From: Miltoncostaea oceani
Lineage (GTDB): Bacteria > Actinomycetota > Thermoleophilia > Miltoncostaeales > Miltoncostaeaceae
Assembly (NCBI RefSeq): GCF_018141545.1
Contig: NZ_CP064357.1
Span: 372,001 to 436,000 of the forward strand
Length of the DNA: 64,000 nucleotides
Direction: 5' to 3'
In this document: positions 17,010 to 22,618 of the stretch, in pieces
How positions within the stretch are numbered: position 1 is the stretch's first letter
Layout of the letters: each line of letters starts with the position of its first letter
Notes under the pieces: model-generated
Seen by the model: the letters and a program-made list of their open reading frames with translations, nothing else
The model's database searches: none
What the model was told of the DNA's origin: nothing
Program-made: the position numbers and the translations under genes

Positions 17010-17015
17010 TAGAAT
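17010..17015 (+). promoter_or_regulatory. -10 box of a leaderless promoter
   Basis: TAGAAT followed by the spacer CAGGGC and the ATG at 17022, identical in layout and spacer to the promoter at 8833. Confidence 0.55.
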
Positions 17016-17021
17016 CAGGGC

Positions 17022-18131
17022 ATGGGACGGGGCAAGAGACAGAGCGGTGCGTCATCGGCCACTGGGGCAGCGCCCTCGCCCGTGCTCCTGGCGCGCGCTG
17101 ACTTCCGCGCCCAGGTGTTCGCTCGCGATGGCGGGCTGTGCGTCGTCTGCGGAGCGGAGGGGGCGGACGCCCATCACATCCTCGAGCGCCGCCTCTTCCA
17201 TGACGGCGGCTACTACCTCGACAACGGCGTCTGCCTCTGCTCGCCTTGCCACCTGAAGGCCGAGCAGACCCTGATCGATCCGAGCCTCCTGCGCGAGCGC
17301 GCCGGCATCAAGACCCAGATCAGGCCGGCTCACTTCGCCGCGGCTGAGACCACCGACAAGTGGGGCAACCCGATCCACCCCAACGGCCGGCGCTCACGTG
17401 GGGAGCTCTTCTATGAGGAGCAGGTGCAGAAGATGCTCCGTGCCGGCGCTGTCCTCGATCTCTATGACGTGCGGGTCAAGTATCCGCGCTCATGGCACCT
17501 TCCGAGCTCACCGGGCGCGACGAACGATGACAAGGTCCTGCCCGACACGAGCCACCTGGACGGCCGTGAGATCGTCGCCTCGCTGAAGCTCGACGGCGAG
17601 GCCACCTCGCTCTACCGCGAGCACTTCCACGCGCGCTCGCTCGAGTCGTCGACCCACCCGTCCCAGAGCTGGCTGCGCAGCTTCCACGCAGCGATCGCCC
17701 ATGAGATCCCGGAGGGCTGGAGGATCTGCGGAGAGAACCTGTTCGCTCGCCACTCCATCGCCTACGACGGGCTGCCGAGCTACTTCTTCGTGTACTCGAT
17801 CTGGGACGAGCGCAACCAGGCGCTGCCGGTCGACCAGACCATCGAGTGGTGCGACCTGCTCGGCCTCCAGATGGTGCCGACCTTCTACCGAGGGCCCTTC
17901 GATGAGGATGCCGTCCGGGCGCTGATGCCCGACACGACCCCCTGGAGCGCGCGCAACGAGGGCTTTGTCGTGCGCCTCGCCGACGGCTTCCACTACCGCG
18001 ACTTCGGCCGGAGCCTCGCCAAGTGGGTGATTCCGAACTTCGTCCCCGGCGGCACCGGGCACTGGCGGACCGCCGCGGTGGTCCCCAACGGGATCACCGC
18101 CGGCTCAGACGATCAGTCGCTGAACCAGTAG
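17022..18131 (+). CDS. HNH nuclease-RNA ligase fusion protein
   Basis: A 369-residue fusion. Residues 1-10 are the tag MGRGKRQSG. Residues about 25-80 form an HNH domain (LCVVCG, DAHHILERRLF, LCSPCH). From about 130 comes an ATP-dependent RNA ligase of the PF09414 type: motif I SLKLDGEAT with Lys188, motif III YFFVYSIWD near 255, motif IV EGFVVRL near 312 and motif V KWVIPNF near 334. The combination of a nuclease with a ligase suggests cut-and-seal repair of damaged RNA ends, or a zinc-bearing HNH remnant used for RNA binding. A leaderless promoter precedes it. The 3' end overlaps the convergent gene by 19 nt. Confidence 0.88.
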   Translation: MGRGKRQSGASSATGAAPSPVLLARADFRAQVFARDGGLCVVCGAEGADAHHILERRLFHDGGYYLDNGVCLCSPCHLKAEQTLIDPSLLRERAGIKTQIRPAHFAAAETTDKWGNPIHPNGRRSRGELFYEEQVQKMLRAGAVLDLYDVRVKYPRSWHLPSSPGATNDDKVLPDTSHLDGREIVASLKLDGEATSLYREHFHARSLESSTHPSQSWLRSFHAAIAHEIPEGWRICGENLFARHSIAYDGLPSYFFVYSIWDERNQALPVDQTIEWCDLLGLQMVPTFYRGPFDEDAVRALMPDTTPWSARNEGFVVRLADGFHYRDFGRSLAKWVIPNFVPGGTGHWRTAAVVPNGITAGSDDQSLNQ

Positions 18132-18877
18132 ACCATCTGCGGGTTCTGCCCGGCCTGATCGAGCACGACCATCCGCTCCAGCGCCTCCTGGAGAAGGGGC
18201 GCCGGGCTGCGCCGGACGCCGGCGTGCGGATCACCGATCCGCTCGAGGACCAGGGCTCCGCTCTCGTGCAGCAGGGAGTAGGCCGCATCCATCAGGCGAG
18301 CGGGGAGGATGCTCCTGCTGAAGAGAACCGCCAGCTCCTCGGGCGCGCTGATCACCGGACCGGGGACGCCCTCCCACGGCTCGAAGAAGGGGAGAGGCGA
18401 ACCCGGGGCCCCCTCGCTCGTCCTCCCCAGCCCGACGACCTCGACGTGGCTCGGCCCGTAGTCGGTCGAGCCGTTGTGGATCGTGAGCAGGCGGGTCAGC
18501 TCGGTCGGGCCCATCCAGCTGAAGCCGAAGGGGGCGGGGTCGACCTGCCACCAGCCTCCGTCGGGGAACCGGCTGACGGCGGAGAGGGGAGTGGAGTCGA
18601 GGATCTCCCCGTCGCCGGTGAGCCCGACCATCCGGCCACGGTCAAGGCGTGCTGTGTGCGGGTCATCGACCTCGAACAGCAGATCGCCTGCGATCGCTCC
18701 GGTGAGACGCGGAGGGAGTCCCCGCAGCTGATGGGCGAAGGGTGGTGCGCCGCCGCGGATCGGACCACCGAGCAGACCGAACAACCAGTGGTCCCGCTTG
18801 AGCGCCCCGAGCCGGATCGCCGGATCGCCATCCGCCTGGAGGTACAGCTTCAGCCATCTCGCCACGCCGACCAGCAT
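18113..18877 (-). CDS. conserved hypothetical protein, paralogue of 49691-50452
   Basis: A 254-residue soluble protein of unknown function. It shares landmarks with the protein at 49691: KRDHWLFGLLGG near 27-38, a FSWMGPTEL-type motif near 125, DYGPSHVEVVGLG, LPFFEPWEGVPGPVIS and a C-terminus PQMVYWFSD (PQLVFWFDN in the other). The acidic-aromatic motifs suggest a binding pocket, not a membrane protein. It sits between the RNA ligase fusion and the tRNA gene. Confidence 0.75.
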   Translation of the reverse strand: MLVGVARWLKLYLQADGDPAIRLGALKRDHWLFGLLGGPIRGGAPPFAHQLRGLPPRLTGAIAGDLLFEVDDPHTARLDRGRMVGLTGDGEILDSTPLSAVSRFPDGGWWQVDPAPFGFSWMGPTELTRLLTIHNGSTDYGPSHVEVVGLGRTSEGAPGSPLPFFEPWEGVPGPVISAPEELAVLFSRSILPARLMDAAYSLLHESGALVLERIGDPHAGVRRSPAPLLQEALERMVVLDQAGQNPQMVYWFSD

Positions 18878-18960
18878 GGGACGCCCCAGGGCGCGCCCGT
18901 GCGATCTTCGTCAGCGCCGGGCCGATGCCAGGTCTCGGCGGCGATGTCCCTCGCTCGCCG

Positions 18961-18966
18961 TATGGT
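18961..18966 (+). promoter_or_regulatory. -10 box for the tRNA gene
   Basis: TATGGT, 14 nt upstream of the tRNA 5' end, in the same CGTATGGTCA context as the RNase P RNA promoter at 5595. Confidence 0.4.
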
Positions 18967-18980
18967 CACTGACAGAGCAC

Positions 18981-19054
18981 GAGCGTGAGGCTGAATGGAT
19001 CAGCAACCGGATTTATACCCGGCCCCAAAGCGGGTTCGATCCCCGTCGCGCTCT
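18981..19054 (+). tRNA. tRNA with UUA or UAU anticodon (suppressor or Ile)
   Basis: A 74-nt tRNA. The acceptor pairs 18981-18987 with 19047-19053 (7 bp, one wobble). The D arm is GCTG/CAGC around a 7-nt loop with GG. The T arm is GCGGG-TTCGATC-CCCGT. The discriminator is T and no CCA is encoded. The anticodon arm is irregular: CCGG pairs with CCGG around ATTTATAC, with one extra C. Reading the 7-nt loop as ATTTATA gives anticodon UUA (reads the UAA stop codon) but leaves U at position 37. Shifting by one gives UAU (Ile, AUA codon) with A37 but a worse stem. It is adjacent to two Pth2-like genes and RNA ligases. Confidence 0.78.
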
Positions 19055-19069
19055 CTCGCATGGACGGCG

Positions 19070-19114
19070 GCCCGCGTCGCCGAATGGCTGGCGGGCCCCG
19101 ATCTCAGGAGTCGG
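19070..19114 (+). other. tRNA-Leu(CAG)-like 5' half
   Basis: Sequence resembling the 5' half of a tRNA-Leu: acceptor strand GCCCGCG, D arm GCC-GAATGGCT-GGC with the GAATGG typical of tRNA-Leu, and an anticodon arm CCGAT-CTCAGGA-GTCGG giving anticodon CAG with U33 and G37. No variable arm, T arm or matching 3' acceptor strand (CGCGGGC) follows. The end overlaps the stop codon of the convergent Pth2-like gene. The acceptor strand GCCCGCG is identical to that of the three tRNA-like elements at 20670-21193. Confidence 0.45.
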
Positions 19115-19835
19115 AGCCGCCGAGGCTGATCGCCACCGTCTCGGTCCCGGCCGAGACCTCGGTCAGGCCGGCATCGCGCACGAATCCGACGTCGCCGTCG
19201 TGGAGGGACCGCCAGCGGTCGGCGTCCGCGGTCGCGATGCCAAGGGGATAGCCGGCCTCAGCCCAGGCCACGAGCCGCGCCGAAGCGTCGGTGCGCTCCC
19301 ACTCGAGCGTCTCGACCATCAGGGCGGCGTGTCCGACCTGGGCCATCGTCTTGCCGACGCTCATGCCGGCAGCGTCGTTGATCCAGAGCTGGACGGCGTC
19401 CGGATGAGCGGGCGCCTCGGCGCCCTGGTGTCCGGCGAGGGTGGAGCGGTCGGGGTCGTAGACGCGGAGCTTGCCGAGGAGCGGGCTGCGGCCTGAGCGC
19501 AGGATCGGGGGCAGCGCCATCAGGGCCGCCTCCCCGACTGCCGGGACGGCGCAGTGGTGCTCGTCGGACAGCAGGCTCGCCCACTCGCTCTCGCGGGCCC
19601 GCAGCACGACCTTGCGAAACGACAGCGCCCGCCAGGCCTCATAGCGCGAGCGCCACGGCTCGGTCTGCAGCACGGGGGCGTCGAGGATGTCCAGGCACGC
19701 GCGCGCCGAGGCATCCAGCAGCTCGGCCTCAGACAGCTGATGCGAGCGTCGGACGATCAGATACATGACCCAGGGGTCGCTCTGGGCCATCCGCGCGAGT
19801 GATGCCGTCGGGAGGTCATGGTGGTTGAACGCCAT
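19104..19835 (-). CDS. two-domain Pth2-like peptidyl-tRNA hydrolase
   Basis: A 243-residue protein. The C-terminal half is a Pth2 (PTH2/COG1990) domain: GMSVGKTMAQVGHAALM near 152-168, with the catalytic-type Lys and Gln, and VRDAGLTEVSAGTETVAI near 222. The N-terminal half (MYLIVRR to SPLLGKLRVY) has the same order of strands and helices without the GKxxAQ motif, so it looks like a degenerate second Pth2 domain. The enzyme class frees tRNA from stalled peptidyl-tRNA. The start ATG 19835 follows TATCGT by 7 nt; the longer ORF would overlap that box. Confidence 0.82.
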   Translation of the reverse strand: MAFNHHDLPTASLARMAQSDPWVMYLIVRRSHQLSEAELLDASARACLDILDAPVLQTEPWRSRYEAWRALSFRKVVLRARESEWASLLSDEHHCAVPAVGEAALMALPPILRSGRSPLLGKLRVYDPDRSTLAGHQGAEAPAHPDAVQLWINDAAGMSVGKTMAQVGHAALMVETLEWERTDASARLVAWAEAGYPLGIATADADRWRSLHDGDVGFVRDAGLTEVSAGTETVAISLGGSDS

Positions 19836-20019
19836 CACTGAGACGATACGACGGCGGCTCCCCGATGTGAGCGAAATGAGACACGCGAGAATCCACCCGT
19901 GCTGTCCAATGAGCCTGTTAGTGTTCTCATCGATGTCCATAAGAGTCCGCTAGTTCCTCACCCCGGCTCGCCTCACGGCTGAGCCACTCCGGCGCCCGGC
20001 GCTCCCCCAAGGAGCTGTC

Positions 20020-20604
20020 ATGGCTCCGATGACGCTGACTCTGGATTCGCGGATGCGTCCGATCGGCCTGATCCGTGAGCGGACGGCTGCACGGCATCTT
20101 GCCTGCGCGCTCTCTGAGGGACGCTCTCCCTCCTGCGAGCTGGTCCTCGCCGATCGCACCCGCCGCTACCGCACGCCCCGGATCGACGTGCCGGCTCCGG
20201 TCATCGTCCGGTGGCCAGCCTTTCAGGAGCTCACGCTCGCGGAGCGTTCACGTGTGACGCGACGGGTCCTGCTCGCACGCGACCAGTGGACCTGCCAGTA
20301 CTGCGGCTTCGTCGCGCACGGGTCCCATGACCGGGCGAGGCTCACCGTCGACCACGTCAAGCCCGCGCACCTGTTCGACTCCCGGGCCGCGGCGACCACC
20401 TGGGAGAACGTCACCACCGCCTGCCGGGCCTGCAACAGCGAGAAGGCCGGGATGCTGCCGTTCGAGTGCGGGATGTACCCGGCGCGGGCACCCCGTGAGC
20501 CGCACTTCGTCCAGATCCGCTTCGCCGGCCGCCTGAACGGCGCCCAGCGCGACTACGTCCGCTCCTTCTACCAGCTGGGAGATGGCGATGATCTCCCGCT
20601 CTGA
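20020..20604 (+). CDS. HNH endonuclease
   Basis: A 194-residue protein with a complete HNH domain in its second half: RDQWTCQYCG near 88-97, LTVDHVKPAHLF near 108-119 and NVTTACRACNSEKAG near 130-145, with two zinc-binding CxxC pairs. The N-terminal 70 residues are unassigned. The ribosome-binding site AAGGAG precedes the ATG by 6 nt, so this mRNA has a leader. It stands directly upstream of the hairpin array and shares its direction; it might be the nuclease of a mobile or conflict module. Confidence 0.88.
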   Translation: MAPMTLTLDSRMRPIGLIRERTAARHLACALSEGRSPSCELVLADRTRRYRTPRIDVPAPVIVRWPAFQELTLAERSRVTRRVLLARDQWTCQYCGFVAHGSHDRARLTVDHVKPAHLFDSRAAATTWENVTTACRACNSEKAGMLPFECGMYPARAPREPHFVQIRFAGRLNGAQRDYVRSFYQLGDGDDLPL

Positions 20605-20608
20605 GTCG

Positions 20609-20630
20609 TCTGCGCCCCGATGGGCGCAGA
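20609..20630 (+). terminator. hairpin after the HNH gene
   Basis: TCTGCGCCC and GGGCGCAGA form a perfect 9-bp stem around CGAT, starting 5 nt after the HNH stop codon. There is no T tract, so it may equally be the first structural unit of the downstream array. Confidence 0.4.
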
Positions 20631-20669
20631 TCAAGGCCCCGTGCGTCCTCACCGGCGCGCGGGGCGCCA

Positions 20670-20740
20670 TGCCCGCGGTGGTTCCGGGCTCCGGCAGCAG
20701 GTCCGCCGTCGCCCCCGAGGTTCGAGTCCTCGGGCGGGCA
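20670..20740 (+). ncRNA. tRNA-like element 1 of the array
   Basis: A 71-nt unit. TGCCCGC pairs with GCGGGCA at its ends, and CCGAGG-TTCGAGT-CCTCGG is a canonical T arm (6-bp stem). The middle part contains TTCCGGGCTCCGG, which could be a weak D arm, but there is no regular anticodon arm. No CCA follows; CTC leads into the next hairpin. It could be a degenerate tRNA, a tRNA mimic, or a substrate of the neighbouring enzymes. Confidence 0.55.
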
Positions 20741-20913
20741 CTCGCCCCGGCCAGCTCACTGGTCGGGGCGCCATGCCCTGCGCGCCCTCACCGGCACGCA
20801 GGGCACCAGGCCCCGGACGCCCTCACCGGCGCCCGGGGCTCCACGCCTCGGTCGCCCTCACCGGCGCCCGGGGCTCCACGCCTCGGTCGCCCTCACCGGC
20901 GCCCGGGGCGCCA

Positions 20914-20984
20914 TGCCCGCGGTGGCAACGGGCGCCTGCAGAAGGTTCGCCGGCGCCTCCGAGGTTCGAGTCCTCGGGCGGGCA
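20914..20984 (+). ncRNA. tRNA-like element 2 of the array
   Basis: A 71-nt unit with the same ends and T arm as element 1. Here a D-like arm GGC-AACGGGC-GCC is well formed, and the middle reads TGCAGAAGGTTCGCC, again without a 5-bp anticodon stem. The differences from element 1 are scattered through the middle, while acceptor and T arm are identical. Confidence 0.55.
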
Positions 20985-21122
20985 CTCGCCCCGGCCAGAC
21001 GGCTGGTCGGGGCGCCACGCCCCGCGCGCCCTCACCGGCTCGCAGGGCACCACGCCCCGCCTGTCCTCACCGGCAGGCGGGGCGCCATGTCCCGTGCGTC
21101 CTCACCGGCGCCCGGGGCACCA

Positions 21123-21193
21123 CGCCCGCGGTGGTTCCGGGCTCCGGTGGCAGGTCTGCCGGCGCCCCCGAGGTTCGAGTCCTCAGGCGGGCA
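21123..21193 (+). ncRNA. tRNA-like element 3 of the array, abutting pth2
   Basis: A 71-nt unit with GCCCGC paired to GCGGGC and a T arm with one mismatch (CCGAGG/CCTCAG). It is followed by A-TCCA and then, two bases later, by the GTG start of the Pth2 gene at 21199. The array therefore forms, or is cut from, the 5' leader of the pth2 mRNA. Confidence 0.5.
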
Positions 21194-21198
21194 TCCAC

Positions 21199-21651
21199 GT
21201 GAGCGAGCGCGATCACGAGCTGGCGGTCTACCTGGTCGTCAACGGGCCCCTGGAGATGTCGACGGGGAAGATCGCCGCGCAGGCCTTCCAGGCCGCCCAG
21301 CGGCTGTTCCGGGCGGCGTCGCATCCGGACTGCCCTCTCCACCTGATCGAGGCCCTGCGCGCCTGGGAGGCTGAGGGCACCCGGACGATCACACGGGTCG
21401 CGCAGACCGCCCACGTCTTCTCCCGCGTCGTCGCGGAGGTCGAGGGCGTGGTGATGGTCGATGAGGGCCTGACCGAGGTCGAGCCCGGATCTGTGACCGT
21501 GTTCGCCAGCTGGCCGATCCCGATGGGGGACGCGCCGCGCGCGCTACGCCACCGACGTTGTCCGCTACTGCGAGGTGTGCGCGGGAGTGACCTCGAGTCT
21601 CAGCCCGAGAGCCCCGCCGATCCGGAGAATCGTCTCCAGGTGGGGGTCTGA
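21199..21651 (+). CDS. Pth2-family peptidyl-tRNA hydrolase
   Basis: A 150-residue cytosolic enzyme of the archaeal/eukaryotic-type Pth2 family. AVYLVVNGPLEMSTGKIAAQAFQAA gives the first strand and the GKxAAQ motif (Lys24, Gln28). VVMVDEGLTEVEPGSVTV near 95-112 is the second signature, with Val-Asp in place of the usual Arg-Asp. The family ends near residue 120; the last 30 residues look unnatural and overlap the convergent XRE gene, so a late frameshift is possible. It hydrolyses peptidyl-tRNA or a related tRNA conjugate. It directly follows the tRNA-like array. Confidence 0.85.
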   Translation: MSERDHELAVYLVVNGPLEMSTGKIAAQAFQAAQRLFRAASHPDCPLHLIEALRAWEAEGTRTITRVAQTAHVFSRVVAEVEGVVMVDEGLTEVEPGSVTVFASWPIPMGDAPRALRHRRCPLLRGVRGSDLESQPESPADPENRLQVGV

Positions 21652-21846
21652 GCGCACCTCGAGCACGGCGGCGACGGTCCCCGGATCGAGGCCGGCGCGG
21701 CGGGCGAGCTCGCGGCGGCTGATCCCCGCCGCCATGCGTGCCTTCTCGAGCTGATCACACAGCGCGAGAGAGCGTTCGGCGAGACTCTCAGGGCTCAGCC
21801 GAGGCTCATCGTCGGACACCCGCAGGCTCAACTGGCACATACTCAC
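21565..21846 (-). CDS. XRE-type helix-turn-helix regulator
   Basis: A 93-residue protein with a Cro/C1-type HTH at about residues 33-88 (GISRRELARRAGLDPGTVAAVL then a helix to LGLRLEV). It is probably an antitoxin-like or autoregulatory repressor; no toxin gene is next to it on the same strand. It overlaps the 3' end of the convergent pth2 gene by 87 nt. Confidence 0.85.
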   Translation of the reverse strand: MSMCQLSLRVSDDEPRLSPESLAERSLALCDQLEKARMAAGISRRELARRAGLDPGTVAAVLEVRSDPHLETILRIGGALGLRLEVTPAHTSQ

Positions 21847-21984
21847 ATCATGCCTGGCCGATGGTCCGGCCAGCTGGATGTGTGAGTGCTGACATCCACG
21901 TCAGCGGGGGGATCATCGACGGGGCGCCCGGGGGCCGGGGAACGGGGTCGGCGAAGGCCGGCGGCGGGTAGCCTCGTAGAGGCG

Positions 21985-22575
21985 ATGGCGAGCACACACC
22001 CATGGGTGATCGACGCCGCCGGCCTTCCCCCGGTGCACGGCCGCGTGGCAGTGATCGGAACCCGGCGGGTCACCCGGACTGACGCCGATCGCTGTCGGGC
22101 GGTCGGGGTCGCCCTGGCCCACCAGGGGGTGAGGGTGGTGTCCGGCGGCGCCCCCGGTGCCGACCAGGCCTTTGCGGAGGGGGTCGCCTCGGTCGACCCA
22201 CACCTGCTCGAGGTCGTGCTCCCATGGGAGGGCTTTCATCGTGCTGATCATCCCGATGGGGCACGGCTGGTCGTCTATGACCCCGAGCTCCATCCCGGCT
22301 GGGCGCACCATGCCGCCGCGGCCCACCCGGCCTGGGACATTGCGCGCAGCGACGGCCGTCCGGTCCTGAGCCCCGCGATGAAGAGGCTCCATTCCCGGAA
22401 CACCGGGATCCTGCTCGGCTCCGGACCCGGCCAGACCGCATGCCTTGTGATCGCCTGCGTGGCTCCCGGACGCACCGGGGGGACCGAGCAGGGGATCCGC
22501 CTCGCCGAGCAGCTGGAGGTGCCGATCGTGCTGCTGGGTGAGGGGCCGCCGGCGCCCCTGACCCTCTTCGACTGA
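21985..22575 (+). CDS. SLOG/Rossmann-fold protein (DprA/LOG-related)
   Basis: A 196-residue protein. VAVIGTRRVTRTDADRC is the first Rossmann strand and loop, and VRVVSGGAPGADQAFAEGV is the phosphate-binding signature of the DprA/SMF and SLOG superfamily. A later stretch GQTACLVIACVAPGRTGGTEQGI matches the second nucleotide-contacting region. Such proteins bind nucleotide-derived ligands or single-stranded DNA; SLOG proteins also serve as sensors in conflict systems. The ATG lies 10 nt after TAGCCT. Confidence 0.78.
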   Translation: MASTHPWVIDAAGLPPVHGRVAVIGTRRVTRTDADRCRAVGVALAHQGVRVVSGGAPGADQAFAEGVASVDPHLLEVVLPWEGFHRADHPDGARLVVYDPELHPGWAHHAAAAHPAWDIARSDGRPVLSPAMKRLHSRNTGILLGSGPGQTACLVIACVAPGRTGGTEQGIRLAEQLEVPIVLLGEGPPAPLTLFD

Positions 22576-22596
22576 GACGAGTGTGGGACGGCGCGG

Positions 22597-22618
22597 CCCC
22601 CGGGAGTTCACTCCGGGG
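22597..22618. terminator. bidirectional hairpin between convergent genes
   Basis: CCCCGG-G-AG and CTCCGGGG form an 8-bp stem with one bulged G and loop TTCA, between the SLOG gene and the convergent gene whose stop codon lies in the loop. Confidence 0.45.

Larger units (their letters stand above)
20636..21122 (+). repeat. array of ten CCA-ended hairpins
   Basis: Ten hairpins at 20636, 20744, 20775, 20810, 20845, 20880, 20988, 21019, 21054 and 21089. Each is 26-30 nt with a stem of about 10-12 bp, and each is followed by N-CCA (GCCA, ACCA or TCCA). Where hairpins are adjacent the period is 35 nt. Eight have the loop CTCACC closed by C-G pairs. Two (20744, 20988) share the stem GCCCCGGCCAG/CTGGTCGGGGC with loops CTCA and ACGG and each follows a tRNA-like element. 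Stem sequences differ between units but mostly remain paired (for example GCCCTGCG/CGCAGGGC and GCCCCGCCTG/CAGGCGGGGC), which points to selection on RNA structure. The shape recalls a tRNA acceptor/T-arm minihelix. Confidence 0.8.

Noticed and set aside
19115-19190. A full-length tRNA-Leu continuing from the 5' half
   Set aside because: No TTCRA T loop or complementary acceptor strand is found; the only hairpin (TCTCGG...CCGAGA) has loop TCCCGG.
20636-21122. CRISPR array
   Set aside because: Units are 35-nt self-complementary hairpins without unique spacers of constant length, and there are no cas genes.
20670-21193. Calling the three array elements ordinary tRNA genes
   Set aside because: The acceptor and T arms are good, but none has a 5-bp anticodon stem with U33 and a normal loop, so no anticodon can be stated.
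20582-21202. Long open frames across the hairpin array, rich in Arg, Pro and Gly
   Set aside because: They arise from the GC-rich repeats in more than one frame; the paired stems with variable sequence and the N-CCA ends fit RNA structure better than a conserved protein.
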